This document shows, piece after piece, positions 1 through 8,865 of a DNA stretch of 64,000 nt. The notes beneath the pieces are model-generated. The model searched no databases. It worked only from the letters and a program-made list of their open reading frames with translations, and was not told the origin of the DNA. Made by a program: the position numbers and the translations under genes. The DNA comes from Oscillospiraceae bacterium (GTDB taxonomy: Bacteria; Bacillota; Clostridia; Oscillospirales; Oscillospiraceae): positions 1-64,000 of the forward strand of contig JAFXTM010000001.1 of NCBI GenBank assembly GCA_017535865.1, in the 5' to 3' direction. Numbering within the stretch: position 1 is the first letter of the stretch; every line of letters begins with the position of its first letter.

Positions 1-1498
1 CGAAGGAGGTGAACAGGCAGGTGCCCATGGAGTCGATGGCGGCGGTCAGATCCTGGAAGGTCTTGGCCCATCCGGCCTTTTCGTCGATGACGGTGCGGTC
101 CAGCTGCGCGGGGATGCCGAGCACCTCGGGCGCGATCATGTAGCCGCGCACGTGGGCGGCGCCGCAGTTGGCGGTGGCGTAGTTGATGCCGATGCCCTGG
201 ATGGCGCGGGCGTCGTATGCGGGGATCTCCTGCTTCTTGACGCTCATGGAGAACTCGGGGTGGCCGTAGTGCTCGCACAGGCGCACGGAGCCGGAGGACA
301 TGAGCCAGTCAAGCTCGGTCTTGGGATCGCCCATACGGCGGGTCCACTCGATGATCGCCTTGGCGCTGCCCCACTCGAGAGGCACGCCGTCGCACTCCTC
401 TTCCTTGATGCAGCCGTTCTGGTAGAGCTCCATCGCGGCGGCGATGGTGCAGGGCACGCCGATGGCGTCCAGACCGTACTCATTGCAGAGGCGGTTGGCT
501 TCGTCGATGGCCCAGAGGTCATCGTTGCCGCAGTCGCTGCCGTAGGCCCACAGCGGCTCGTACTCGGGGCCGCCGACGATCTTGTCGTCGTGTTTGATGA
601 TGCGGCCGCAGGCGATCGGGCAGTGGAAGCAGGCGCCGGGCTTGACCAGGTATTTCTCGGCCAGGGTCTCGCCGGAAAACTTGTCGGCGGTGGGGCAGTA
701 GCTCTCCTGCCAGTTTTTGGTGGGCAGGGCGCCGATGCCGTTGATGACGTTGACGAGCGAGGCGGTGCCGAGGGCGCGCAGTCCCGCGCCGGTGAGCGGG
801 TTGTCGGTCATGATCTTGAGGCAGTTCCTGTTGGCCTCTTTCAGAGCGTCAACGTCCGCGATCACGTCCAGCTGCTTGCGGCTGGCCTTGACGACGATGG
901 CCTTGAGCTTCTTGCTGCCCATGACGGCGCCGGTCCCGGAACGGCCGGCGGCGCGGTCCTTGTCGTTCATGACGCAGGAGAGCAGCACCTGCTTCTCACC
1001 GGCGGGGCCGATGTTCAGCACAGAGCAGTCCGCGCCGTGCTTGGCCTTGAGCAGATCGTCAAGCTCCTCGCTCAGGACGCCGAGATACTCCCCGGCGTCG
1101 AGGATCTGGATCTTGTCGTCCTCGATGTAGAGGTAGCACCAGTCGGAGGCGGCGCCCTCGACGATCAGCGCGTCCCAGCCGGCGAACTTCAGCTTGGCGC
1201 CCCAGATGCCGCCGGAGTTGGCGCAGGCGATCATGCCGGTCAGCGGGGATTTGGTCACGACCATGTACCGGCCGGAGGACGGGGAGTTGGAGCCGGTCAT
1301 GGGGCCGGTGATATAGACCAGCTTGTTGTCGGCCGACAGGGGATCGACCGTGGCGACACCCTCGTCGTAAAGGATCTTGGTGCCGAGACCGCGGCCGCCG
1401 ATGAACTTCTTGGCAAGCGCAAGATCCAGGGGCTCAGCCTTGATCTCGCCCGTGCTCAGGTTGATCCTGGCTATTTTCTCATAATACGCGTCGCTCAT
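1..1498 (-). CDS. aor: Aldehyde:ferredoxin oxidoreductase (tungsten), C-terminus cut by window edge
   Basis: Oxidises aldehydes to carboxylic acids with ferredoxin as acceptor, using a tungsten bis-pterin cofactor and one [4Fe-4S] cluster. About 499 residues are present of the usual ~600. Visible motifs are GGRGLG near residue 32, GPMTGSNSPSSGRY, the cluster motif CFHCPIAC, the pterin-binding stretch DARAIQGIGINYATANCGAAH, and DSMGTC right at the edge, whose Cys is the family's fourth cluster ligand. The ATG at 1498 is preceded by GGAGGG. It is transcribed away from the regulator/moeA operon. The tungstate transporter and cofactor genes nearby support a tungsten enzyme. The plus-strand open frame over it is an antisense shadow. 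Confidence 0.95.
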   Translation of the reverse strand, partial: MSDAYYEKIARINLSTGEIKAEPLDLALAKKFIGGRGLGTKILYDEGVATVDPLSADNKLVYITGPMTGSNSPSSGRYMVVTKSPLTGMIACANSGGIWGAKLKFAGWDALIVEGAASDWCYLYIEDDKIQILDAGEYLGVLSEELDDLLKAKHGADCSVLNIGPAGEKQVLLSCVMNDKDRAAGRSGTGAVMGSKKLKAIVVKASRKQLDVIADVDALKEANRNCLKIMTDNPLTGAGLRALGTASLVNVINGIGALPTKNWQESYCPTADKFSGETLAEKYLVKPGACFHCPIACGRIIKHDDKIVGGPEYEPLWAYGSDCGNDDLWAIDEANRLCNEYGLDAIGVPCTIAAAMELYQNGCIKEEECDGVPLEWGSAKAIIEWTRRMGDPKTELDWLMSSGSVRLCEHYGHPEFSMSVKKQEIPAYDARAIQGIGINYATANCGAAHVRGYMIAPEVLGIPAQLDRTVIDEKAGWAKTFQDLTAAIDSMGTCLFTSF

Positions 1499-1560
1499 GA
1501 AATACCCTCCTGATTGATGAATGATCGAAAAAAACACAAGCTTGTCCGCTTCGTGCTCCC

Positions 1561-1589
1561 ATTATATTTTAACGCGCGGAGCAGGACAA
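1561..1589 (-). promoter_or_regulatory. Predicted promoter of the AOR gene
   Basis: On the minus strand TTGTCC (1589-1584) and TATAAT (1566-1561) are separated by 17 bp, about 55 bp before the AOR start codon. The repeats at 1606-1689 lie directly upstream of the -35 box. Confidence 0.7.
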
Positions 1590-1605
1590 GAGATCCGCCG
1601 GATTT

Positions 1606-1689
1606 CCGCGCGAACCGATACGAAACAGGACAAGACGGGAGATGCGTTTTCCGCAAACCCGCGCGAACCGATATGAAAAAGTATGAAAC
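1606..1689 (-). repeat. Two clusters of 10-11-bp phased repeats upstream of the AOR promoter
   Basis: The block CCGCGCGAACCGATAYGAAA occurs at 1606-1625 and 1659-1678. Read toward AOR these are GTTTCGTATC then GTTCGCGCGG (1626-1606), and GTTTCATAC, TTTTCATAT, GTTCGCGC (1689-1661), at 10-11-bp steps. Similar phased units precede mop and tupA. Likely an activator-binding array for the neighbouring HTH-PBP regulator; that link is inference. Confidence 0.6.
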
Positions 1690-1716
1690 TGGACATAAAG
1701 GGCGTCCGTCTCCGTC

Positions 1717-1745
1717 TTGTAAGGCTGTGCGAAAAAAGATATAAT
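1717..1745 (+). promoter_or_regulatory. Predicted promoter of the regulator-moeA operon
   Basis: TTGTAA (1717-1722), 17 bp, TATAAT (1740-1745). This predicts a leader of about 180 nt before the GTG at 1935, containing short hairpins such as GCCGC-gata-GCGGC near 1845. I do not recognise a known riboswitch in it. No credible gene lies in 1499-1934. Confidence 0.65.
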
Positions 1746-1934
1746 ACTGTCGTCACACAGGATCACCCTGCGGAAGCATCCGCGCCGCGCCGATGAAAAC
1801 TCTGCCGGCCCGGCATGGGGCCTGTTTGCGCATGCCGTTCGGCTGCCGCGATAGCGGCGAGAAGGACGCGTTTCGTTCAACACTCTGCTGCGGAAGCGCA
1901 GCTTTCACAGCCGACAAGACAAAGCGAAGGGAAG

Positions 1935-2885
1935 GTGACGGCTTTGGCAGGCATAAAATCCCTCTCCACCCAGGAGGTCGCGCAGATCCTCCATGTGAGC
2001 AAATCGACGATCTACGAGCTGATCCGGCGCGGGGAGATCAATTCCTATAAAGTGGGCCGCAAGGTCCGCTTCACGCAGGACGACGTGGACGCCTATATCG
2101 CCCGCTCAAGGCATGAGCAGAGCGTACAGCCGGTCAGACGCGTCGAAATGAGCAGCAGCCTCATGCACCCGGCGGAAGGCAAAGGCGCCGCCATCCTGAT
2201 CTCCGGCCAGGACGTGGTGCTCGACGTGCTGACGAACTTTCTCCACCAGCAGGGCGCGGCGGCGCAGCGCTGTTATCTCAACAGCTTTGAGGGACTTCTC
2301 GCCCTGTATGAGGGACGTGTGGACGCCGCAGCCTGTCACCTGTACGACGCGGAGGAAAAGCGGTTCAACGTGCCCTTCGTCAAAAAGCTGCTGCCGGGCG
2401 TGCCGGCGGCGCTGATCAATCTCTCCTACCGCAGGCAGGGCTTTTACGTCTCCGCGGGGAATCCGAAGGAGATCCGCGGCTGGCGCGATCTTGCCCGGCG
2501 GGATATTTCGATCCTCAACCGCGGCGTCGACTCCAGCGCGCGCATCCTCCTCGACGGGCAGCTTCTGCGCATGAAGCTGGACGCTCGGGAGATCAAGGGC
2601 TATGAGCGGGAAATGCGCTCCCATCTGACGATGGCAGCGGCCATCGCGGAGGGCGAGGCGGATCTGGCCATCGGCACGGAGCGCATCTCCCGCCAGATCG
2701 AGGGGCTGGATTTCATCCCCCTTCTGGAGGAGCGCTACGATCTGGTGGTCCGCAGGAGCTTTCTCGAGACCGAGACGGCGGAAAAGCTGCTGGAGATCCT
2801 GCGCGCCGAGCCCTTCGTGAAAGAGCTGCGGCATCTGAGCGGCAACGACTATCGGGACATGGGCAAGATCATTGCGGAGGTGTAA
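1935..2885 (+). CDS. HTH regulator with periplasmic-binding-protein-like sensor domain
   Basis: 316 residues. The N-terminus (about 5-60) is an excisionase/MerR-type HTH (STQEVAQILHVSKSTIYELI, then RKVRFTQDDVDAYIARSR). Residues ~80-300 form a PBP-like ligand domain homologous to the tail of the MoeA fusion at 4232-6142. Proteins of this build are usually found with molybdopterin genes, so a molybdate/tungstate- or pterin-responsive role is likely but inferred. The GTG start at 1935 was chosen because the HTH begins right after it and GAAGGGAAG precedes it; TTG at 1944 is possible, while the upstream extension looks non-coding. It is 3 nt ahead of moeA, so cotranscribed. Confidence 0.85.
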   Translation: MTALAGIKSLSTQEVAQILHVSKSTIYELIRRGEINSYKVGRKVRFTQDDVDAYIARSRHEQSVQPVRRVEMSSSLMHPAEGKGAAILISGQDVVLDVLTNFLHQQGAAAQRCYLNSFEGLLALYEGRVDAAACHLYDAEEKRFNVPFVKKLLPGVPAALINLSYRRQGFYVSAGNPKEIRGWRDLARRDISILNRGVDSSARILLDGQLLRMKLDAREIKGYEREMRSHLTMAAAIAEGEADLAIGTERISRQIEGLDFIPLLEERYDLVVRRSFLETETAEKLLEILRAEPFVKELRHLSGNDYRDMGKIIAEV

Positions 2886-2888
2886 ACG

Positions 2889-4100
2889 ATGCTGGAGGTC
2901 AAAACGCCGGCGGAGGTGCTGGCGATGATCCCAAAGGAATTCAGGCCCCTGGGCGAGACGGAGACCGTTTCCTATACAGAGGCGGCGGGCCGCGTGCTGG
3001 CGGAAGATATCATCGCGGAGGAATATGTCCCGGACTTCGACCGTTCCACGGTGGACGGCTACGCCTGCCGCGCCGCCGACACCTTCGGCTGCTCGGACGC
3101 CATCCCGGCCATTCTGGAGCTCAAGGGAGAGGTCCTCATGGGGCAGGACGCGGATTTCAGTCTTTCCCGGGACGCCTGCGCCTATGTCCCGACGGGCGGC
3201 GCGATCCCCAGGGGCGCGGACTGCGCGGTCATGATCGAATACACCGAAGACTACGGCGACGGCACGGTCGGTATCCTCAAGCCCGGCGCGCCGGGCATGA
3301 ACCTCATCTTTCGCGGCGACGACGTGTACCCCGGCAAACCGATCCTGAAAGCCGGCCGCGTGCTCACGTCTCAGGACGTCGGCGCGCTGGCCGCCGTCGG
3401 AAAGACGGCTGTGAGCGTTTCACGCAGAGTGAAGGTCGGCATACTCTCCACCGGGGACGAGCTGGTACCGCCCGACGAGACGCCGGGCCCCGGCCGGGTG
3501 CGCGACGTGAACACGCCGCTGCTCACGGCCATGCTGAGGGACTTCGGCGCAGAGCCCGTCGGGTACGGGATCGTCGCGGACGACGAGGCGCTGCTGCGCG
3601 TGAAGCTGCGGCAGGCGGCAGGCGAGTGCGACGCGGTGATCCTCTCCGGCGGCAGCAGCGTGGGCGTCAAGGACGCGGCCTGCCGCATCATAGAAGAGAT
3701 GGGCGAGCTGCTGCTGCACGGCATCGCCGTCAAGCCCGGCAAGCCTGCCATTCTGGGAAAAGCGGGCGCCAAGCCCCTGATCGGCCTTCCCGGTCATCCC
3801 GTGGCGGCCTGCTTTGTAACGCAGCTGTTCGTGCTGCCGCTGCTGGGGCGGCTTATGGGCCGCACGCAGGAGGACCTGACCGTCACGGCGGAGCTGACGG
3901 AGAGCGTCGGCGCCAACCACGGGCGGGAGCAAATCACCGCCTGCCGTCTCCGGCGGGAGGGCGGGCGGCTGCTGGCCGCGCCGATCCGCTCCAAGGCGGG
4001 GCTGATCACGCAGCTCGCCGGCGCGGACGGTTATTTCCTCATAAAGCGCGACTGCGAGGGCCTGCCCAAAGGCGCGCAGATACAGGTTTATCCATACTGA
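2889..4100 (+). CDS. moeA: Molybdopterin molybdenumtransferase MoeA
   Basis: 403 residues, normal MoeA length. Inserts Mo or W into adenylylated molybdopterin in the cytoplasm. The N-terminal part has FDRSTVDGYACR, the central MoCF-binding domain has GILSTGDELV (about 182), SGGSSVGVKD (about 252) and GLPGHPVA, and the C-terminal beta domain is present. It starts 3 nt after the regulator stop codon. A second MoeA follows; paired MoeA paralogues in tungsten users are sometimes thought to split Mo and W insertion, which would fit here but is not shown. Confidence 0.93.
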   Translation: MLEVKTPAEVLAMIPKEFRPLGETETVSYTEAAGRVLAEDIIAEEYVPDFDRSTVDGYACRAADTFGCSDAIPAILELKGEVLMGQDADFSLSRDACAYVPTGGAIPRGADCAVMIEYTEDYGDGTVGILKPGAPGMNLIFRGDDVYPGKPILKAGRVLTSQDVGALAAVGKTAVSVSRRVKVGILSTGDELVPPDETPGPGRVRDVNTPLLTAMLRDFGAEPVGYGIVADDEALLRVKLRQAAGECDAVILSGGSSVGVKDAACRIIEEMGELLLHGIAVKPGKPAILGKAGAKPLIGLPGHPVAACFVTQLFVLPLLGRLMGRTQEDLTVTAELTESVGANHGREQITACRLRREGGRLLAAPIRSKAGLITQLAGADGYFLIKRDCEGLPKGAQIQVYPY

Positions 4101-4106
4101 GGCAGA

Positions 4107-4212
4107 CCCCCTCGGGCGCTCCGCGCCAGACTCGGGGCCCCTCGGCCTTTAAGGAAAGCTGACGCCCCCCCGGTCCGGCATTGCCGGACAGCTCCCCCCG
4201 GGCAGGGGAGCC
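4107..4212. repeat. REP-like palindromic intergenic element
   Basis: The moeA/moeA-PBP gap holds stacked palindromes: GTCCGGCA/TGCCGGAC (4173-4189) and GCTCCCC/GGGGAGC (4191-4211), and a near-duplicate of GCCTTTAAGGAAAG as GCCTGTAAGGAAAG on its two sides. It resembles dispersed palindromes common between genes in gut Clostridia; only one copy is in this window, so family membership is a guess. Confidence 0.4.
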
Positions 4213-4231
4213 TGTAAGGAAAGGATGAAAA

Positions 4232-6142
4232 ATGGGCTTTGAATACTTGACCAACATTCCGCTGGAACAGGCGAAAAAAGAATACCTCTGGAAGCTGCGG
4301 GAAAACGGCTTTTCCATGCAGGTCGAGACTGTCCCGGTCCAGGAGGCCTGCGGCCGCATCACATCCCGGGCGGTCTACGCCAGCATCAACGCCCCGCACT
4401 ACGCGGCCAGCGCCATGGACGGCATCGCGCTCCTGGCAAGGGACAGCTTCGGCGCCACCGAGACCACGCCCGTCACGCTCTCCGGGGATCAGTTCGCAGT
4501 GGTAGATACCGGCGACCCGATCCCCGAGGGCTGCGACGCGGTCATCATGGTGGAGGACCTCGTCAAAAACGACGACGGCAGCGTCACGATCCACGCGGCC
4601 GCCGCACCCTGGCAGCATATCCGCCAGATCGGCGAGGACATCTGCGCCGGGGAGATGATCCTGCCGAGCTTCATGGAGATCACGCCCGCCGCTATCGGCG
4701 GCATGATCGCGGGCGGCGTCCTCGAGGCAGAGGTCATCCGCAAACCGATCGTGGGTATCATCCCCACCGGCGACGAGATCATCCCGCCCTGCGCCGACCC
4801 GAAGCCCGGCGATATTCTGGAGTTCAACTCCTCCATCTTTTCCGCCATGCTGAGAGGCTGGGGCGCGGAGCCGAAGACCTATCCCATCGTGCCGGACAGG
4901 TTCGACGCGATCCGGGACATGGTCGCCAGGGCCGCCAACGAGTGCGACATGGTGATCCTCAACGCCGGCTCCTCCGCCGGGCGGGACGATTATTCCACCG
5001 CGGCCGTCCGGGAGATCGGGGAGGTGCTTTATCACGGCATCGCCATCAAGCCCGGCAAGCCCGCGATCCTGGGCTTTCGCCGCGCCAGGCCGATCCTGGG
5101 CGTACCCGGCTATCCGGTGTCAGGCATCATCGTGATCGAGGAATTCCTGCAGCCGCTGATCGACGCCTGGTACGGGCGGGAAAGCGACAGGGGCAGCCAC
5201 ACCTGCGCCAAGCTGACGCGTCCGGTCGTGTCCGGTCTGAAATACCGGGAATACGTGCGCCTGCGCATGGGCTACGTGGGCGACTCGCTCATGGCCTCCC
5301 CCCTGCCGCGCGGCAGCGGCGTGGTGTCCTCCTTCATGAAGGCGGACGGCATGCTCGAGGTGCCGCAGGGCAAAGAGGGCTATACGGGGGGCGAACAGGT
5401 TCGCGTCCGGCTCCTAAAAGACAGGGGGCAGCTCAAAAACACGCTGGTCGTCATCGGCAGCCACGACCCGCTGCTCGACGAGCTGACGGATCTGATCCAC
5501 CGGGAAGACAGGCGCATCTTCCTCTCCTCCGCCCACGTCGGCTCCATGGGCGGCATCATGGCCATCCGCCGGGGCGAGGCTCATGCGGCGGGCATCCACC
5601 TGCTGGACACGAAGACCGGCGAATACAACCGCAAGTATATCAAAAAGTATTTCCCGCACGGCGGCGTGTATCTGGTGCGCTGCGTAGGCCGTCAGCAGGG
5701 GCTGATGCTGCAGAAAGGAAATCCCCTCGGTCTGAGCCGCTTTGCGGACGTCGCCCGGGACGGCGTACGCTACGTCAATCGCCAGAAGGGCTCCGGCACG
5801 CGCATCCTGACAGATTATCTCTGCCGGAAGGAAGGCGTCGATCCCGATCAGGTGTATGGCTATGAGCGCGAGGAAGTGACCCACAACGCCGTCGCCGTGC
5901 AGATCGCCGGGGGCAGCGCGGACGCCGGCATGGGCATCTATTCCGCGGCGAAGCTCTATGATCTGGATTTTCTGCCGATCTGCGTGGAGGAATACGACCT
6001 GCTGATCCCGGAAAAGGTCTGGAACACGGGGCTGGTCAAGCAGCTCATCCGCACGCTGAGGAGCCGGGAGTTCCGCGAACGGATCGAGGCCATGGGCGGC
6101 TATACGCTCGACCGCCCCGGTGAGATCATCGACGTGTTCTGA
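4232..6142 (+). CDS. MoeA fused to a C-terminal PBP-like domain
   Basis: 636 residues. Residues 1-400 are a complete MoeA (SAMDGIAL, GIIPTGDEIIPP near 174, NAGSSAGRDDY near 249, GVPGYPVSG). Residues ~405-636 are a PBP-like domain (LVVIGSHDPLLDEL, GSMGGIMAIRRGEAH, NRQKGSGTRILTDYL, VEEYDLLIP) homologous to the sensor domain of the regulator at 1935-2885. Such fusions are known in anaerobes; the tail probably binds the oxyanion or pterin ligand. The RBS AAGGAAAGG precedes the ATG. Its stop overlaps the next start (TGATG). Confidence 0.9.
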   Translation: MGFEYLTNIPLEQAKKEYLWKLRENGFSMQVETVPVQEACGRITSRAVYASINAPHYAASAMDGIALLARDSFGATETTPVTLSGDQFAVVDTGDPIPEGCDAVIMVEDLVKNDDGSVTIHAAAAPWQHIRQIGEDICAGEMILPSFMEITPAAIGGMIAGGVLEAEVIRKPIVGIIPTGDEIIPPCADPKPGDILEFNSSIFSAMLRGWGAEPKTYPIVPDRFDAIRDMVARAANECDMVILNAGSSAGRDDYSTAAVREIGEVLYHGIAIKPGKPAILGFRRARPILGVPGYPVSGIIVIEEFLQPLIDAWYGRESDRGSHTCAKLTRPVVSGLKYREYVRLRMGYVGDSLMASPLPRGSGVVSSFMKADGMLEVPQGKEGYTGGEQVRVRLLKDRGQLKNTLVVIGSHDPLLDELTDLIHREDRRIFLSSAHVGSMGGIMAIRRGEAHAAGIHLLDTKTGEYNRKYIKKYFPHGGVYLVRCVGRQQGLMLQKGNPLGLSRFADVARDGVRYVNRQKGSGTRILTDYLCRKEGVDPDQVYGYEREEVTHNAVAVQIAGGSADAGMGIYSAAKLYDLDFLPICVEEYDLLIPEKVWNTGLVKQLIRTLRSREFRERIEAMGGYTLDRPGEIIDVF

Positions 6143-7581
6143 TGCGCGAGTTTGACGTTGTTGTGATCGGCGGCGGCCTGCTCGGCTGCTTTGCCGCCCG
6201 AAACCTCTGCCGCCGCAAACTGCATATCGCGCTGATCGAGGCGCGGGAGGACGTCTGTACCGGCGTCTCCCGCGCCAACACGGCTATCGTCTACCCGGGC
6301 TATGACCATAAGCCCGGCTCGCTCAAGGCGGAGATGACCGTCCGGGCCAATACCCGTTTCGCCGAGCTCTGCACGGAACTGGACGTGCCCTTCTCCCGCT
6401 GCGGCTCGCTGATGCTGAGCTGCGGAGAAAGGGCCGACGCGGTTTTACGGGAGAAGTACAGAAACGGTCTGTCCATGGCCGTTCCCGGCCTGCGCCTGCT
6501 CTCCGGGGAAGAGGCGCGGGAGCTGGAGCCCTCCCTCGCGCCCGGCGTCCGGTCCGCCCTGTACGCGCCGACGGCCGGGACGGTCAACCCCTGGGAGCTG
6601 GGCATCGCGGCCTCGGAAAACGCGGCAGCCAACGGCGCGGATCTCTTCCTCAACACCCGCGTGCTGGGCGTCCGAAAAACGGCGGAGGGCTATCGGATCG
6701 AGACCGATCGGGAGGTCTTTGCCTGCCGTGCGGTGCTCAACTGCGCGGGGCTGTACGCCGACAAGGTGCAGGAGACGCTGTTCCCCTCCGAGGTGCACAT
6801 CGTCCCCGACGGGGCGGATTATCTGATCCTGGACAGGGTGACGGACAACAGGCCGGCGCACATCATCCAGTATGAGCCGGAGGACGGAGGCAAGGGCTTC
6901 AACGCCGTGCCCACGGTAGAGGGCAGTCTGCTCCTCGGTCCCTCGGAGCGGGCCGGCGAGGTCGATTTTGCCGTGAGTGAACAAGGACTCGCCTTCGTCC
7001 GTGAGCGCGCGGAGTTCGTTCTGCCCGGGCTGGATCTCGGCGGGACCATCCGTTCCTTTGCCGCCGTGCGTCCGAATCCCCGGCGGGAGGACGGCAGCAG
7101 CATCGGCAGCTTTGTGATCGAGCATCCCGCGCCCGGCTTCTGGAGCATGATCGGCATCAAGACGCCCGGCCTTACCTGTGCCGACGAGTTGGGGCGTTTC
7201 GCGGCGGAACAGGCCGCCGCCTTTTTGAACGCGGGTCCCGATGAGAGCTTTGACCCGCGCAGGAGAGGGATCAGAAAAGCTCGCGGCATGAGCTGGGAGC
7301 AGCGAGCCGCGGTCATCCGCTCCGATCCCGATTACGGCGAAGTCGTCTGCTGCTGCGAGGATATCACAAAGGCGGAGGTGCTCGAGGCCGTCCGCCGCGG
7401 CGCCGTGACGCTGGACGGGATCAAGCGGCGTACCGGCGCATGTATGGGCCGCTGTCAGGGCAGCCGCTGCCAGCAAAAGCTTCTCGCGCTCCTCGCGCGG
7501 GAGCTGGGCATCCCGGAGAGCGCGGTCACCAAAGACGGCGCGGGCTCCGAAGTGTTGGGAGGCAGGCCGCATGAAGACTGA
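6142..7581 (+). CDS. GlpA-like FAD oxidoreductase with BFD-type [2Fe-2S] tail
   Basis: 479 residues. N-terminal FAD site VVIGGGLLG (about 5-13) followed by a DAO/glycerol-3-phosphate dehydrogenase fold. The C-terminus carries a BFD-like [2Fe-2S] domain with VCCCED near 402 and GACMGRCQGSRC near 432-443. GlpA with GlpB forms an anaerobic glycerol-3-phosphate dehydrogenase, but here the pair sits inside the tungsten/Moco island, overlaps the MoeA fusion by one base, and has no glycerol genes beside it. An electron-transfer job linked to AOR is possible; the substrate is unknown. Confidence 0.82.
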   Translation: MREFDVVVIGGGLLGCFAARNLCRRKLHIALIEAREDVCTGVSRANTAIVYPGYDHKPGSLKAEMTVRANTRFAELCTELDVPFSRCGSLMLSCGERADAVLREKYRNGLSMAVPGLRLLSGEEARELEPSLAPGVRSALYAPTAGTVNPWELGIAASENAAANGADLFLNTRVLGVRKTAEGYRIETDREVFACRAVLNCAGLYADKVQETLFPSEVHIVPDGADYLILDRVTDNRPAHIIQYEPEDGGKGFNAVPTVEGSLLLGPSERAGEVDFAVSEQGLAFVRERAEFVLPGLDLGGTIRSFAAVRPNPRREDGSSIGSFVIEHPAPGFWSMIGIKTPGLTCADELGRFAAEQAAAFLNAGPDESFDPRRRGIRKARGMSWEQRAAVIRSDPDYGEVVCCCEDITKAEVLEAVRRGAVTLDGIKRRTGACMGRCQGSRCQQKLLALLARELGIPESAVTKDGAGSEVLGGRPHED

Positions 7582-8464
7582 GCTTCTGATCGTGGGCGCG
7601 GGCGCGGCCGGGATCGCGGCGGCTCTCGCCGCCTGGGAGGCGGGCTGTCGGGATATCCTGCTCGTCGACCGCCGGGAGCGGCCCGGCGGCATCCTGCCGC
7701 AATGCCTTCATGAAGGCTTCGGGCTTGCGGCTTACGGCGCGGAGCTGACCGGCCCCGCTTACGCAGACCGGATCACGGAGCGGCTGGCGCAGACCGGCGT
7801 GCGCCTCGCACTCGGCACGGAGGTGCTGGCGGTCCGCGGCGATAAGACCGCCGTTTTGTCCGGCCGCGGCGGGCTGAGCGAGTGGCGCTTTGAACGCCTG
7901 ATCCTCGCCTCCGGCTGCCGGGAGAGAAGTATCGGCTCGCTCCCCGTGGCGGGCACGCGTCCCGCCGGGATCTTCACCGCAGGGCAGGCGCAGGAGATGA
8001 TGAACCTGCGCGGGCAGGACGTCGGGCGGGAAGTACTGATCCTCGGGAGCGGGGATCTGGGGCTGATCATGGCCCGGCAGCTCGTGCTGGCCGGAAAGCA
8101 TGTGATCGCCGTTATCGAACAGGGACCCCGCTGCGGCGGCATGGCGCGGAATTACCGCCGCTGCATCGAGCCGTATCAGATCCCGCTGCGCTGCCGCACG
8201 ACTGTCTCGGCGCTCCACGGCGAGAGGAGGCTCCGCGGCGTCACGCTGCGGAATCTGGACAGCGGCGCGGAGGAGCTTCTGCCCTGCGACACGCTTGTCA
8301 CCGCTCTGGGCCTGATCCCTGAGCGGGAGCTTGTGCGGGGACTCGGCGATCCCGACTGGCTGTCCTATGTGGGCAACTGCCATCGGGTGCACGACCTGGC
8401 GGACTCGGCCGCGGCGGAGGCGGAAGCGATCGGAACGCGCGTCGGCGGCGAGCTCGCCGTCTGA
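7571..8464 (+). CDS. GlpB-like FAD/NAD-dependent oxidoreductase
   Basis: 297 residues, short for a pyridine nucleotide-disulfide-type protein. Two Rossmann motifs are seen: LLIVGAGAAGIAAALAA (4-20) for FAD and VLILGSGDLGLIMARQL (155-171) for NAD. There is no CxxC redox pair; ASGCRERSIG is as in GlpB/HcnB-type flavoproteins. It overlaps the preceding GlpA-like gene by 11 bp, so the two very likely form one complex that passes electrons between NAD(P)H, flavin and the [2Fe-2S] tail. The usual third partner (GlpC or DUF1667 protein) is absent; a Mop gene follows instead. Confidence 0.8.
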   Translation: MKTELLIVGAGAAGIAAALAAWEAGCRDILLVDRRERPGGILPQCLHEGFGLAAYGAELTGPAYADRITERLAQTGVRLALGTEVLAVRGDKTAVLSGRGGLSEWRFERLILASGCRERSIGSLPVAGTRPAGIFTAGQAQEMMNLRGQDVGREVLILGSGDLGLIMARQLVLAGKHVIAVIEQGPRCGGMARNYRRCIEPYQIPLRCRTTVSALHGERRLRGVTLRNLDSGAEELLPCDTLVTALGLIPERELVRGLGDPDWLSYVGNCHRVHDLADSAAAEAEAIGTRVGGELAV

Positions 8465-8493
8465 TTTCGTATCGTTCCGTGCTGTTTCGCACA
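8464..8493 (+). repeat. Three 10-bp direct repeats upstream of the mop promoter
   Basis: ATTTCGTATC (8464), GTTCCGTGCT (8474) and GTTTCGCACA (8484) run at an exact 10-bp period. The last unit ends 16 bp before the -35 box, the same gap as at tupA. Candidate binding array for a tungstate/Moco regulator. Confidence 0.6.
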
Positions 8494-8509
8494 GGCTTTC
8501 CTTCCGCGC

Positions 8510-8538
8510 TTGCAGAACGGGGAGTCTTGGGATACAAT
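8510..8538 (+). promoter_or_regulatory. Predicted mop promoter
   Basis: TTGCAG (8510-8515), 17 bp, TACAAT (8533-8538). Only about 35 nt of leader separates it from the Mop start codon, preceded by GAAAGGAGA. Confidence 0.6.
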
Positions 8539-8578
8539 ACCCGCGTTTTCAACCACATTCGGAAAGGAGAATCTCTCT

Positions 8579-8791
8579 ATGAAACTCAGCGCAAGAAATC
8601 AGCTCAAGGGCACCGTCGTGGAGATCCAGGACGGCGCGGTCAACGGCGTCGTCAAGATCGACCTCGGCGGCGGCATCGTCATCAGCTCCGTCATCACCAT
8701 GTCCTCGATCCGCGAGCTCGGCCTCAAGGTCGGCGGCGAGGCCTATGCCGTCATCAAGGCCAGCAACGTGATGGTCGGCGTGGACGATTGA
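8579..8791 (+). CDS. Mop (TOBE) molybdate/tungstate-binding protein
   Basis: 70 residues, one Mop domain and nothing else (MKLSARNQLKGTVVEIQDG, VNGVVKIDLGGG, VITMSSIRELGLKVG, VIKASNVMVG). Single-domain Mop proteins assemble into hexamers that store or buffer molybdate/tungstate in the cytoplasm. It has its own promoter and lies between the flavoprotein pair and the tungstate transporter, so it is probably part of the tungsten regulon. Confidence 0.93.
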   Translation: MKLSARNQLKGTVVEIQDGAVNGVVKIDLGGGIVISSVITMSSIRELGLKVGGEAYAVIKASNVMVGVDD

Positions 8792-8865
8792 TCTTGCAGC
8801 GTGCAGAAAACAGCCCGTGCAGCGCGGCATAAAGTCGCGCAGTACGGGCTGTTTTTGTTTTCCTG

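Noticed and set aside
152..1513. 453-residue plus-strand open frame opposite AOR
   Set aside because: Low-complexity Gly/Ala/Val-rich product with no motif; the opposite strand encodes AOR with all catalytic motifs. High GC leaves long antisense frames open.
1746..1934. Possible Moco or tungsten riboswitch in the regulator-moeA leader
   Set aside because: The leader is long and has small hairpins, but I could not match the known Moco motif, and the gap 12300-12480 also shows no such motif. Would need a covariance-model search.
8510..8791. Longer start for the Mop protein at 8510
   Set aside because: The extension would cover the predicted promoter; the ATG at 8579 has a proper RBS and matches the Mop N-terminus.
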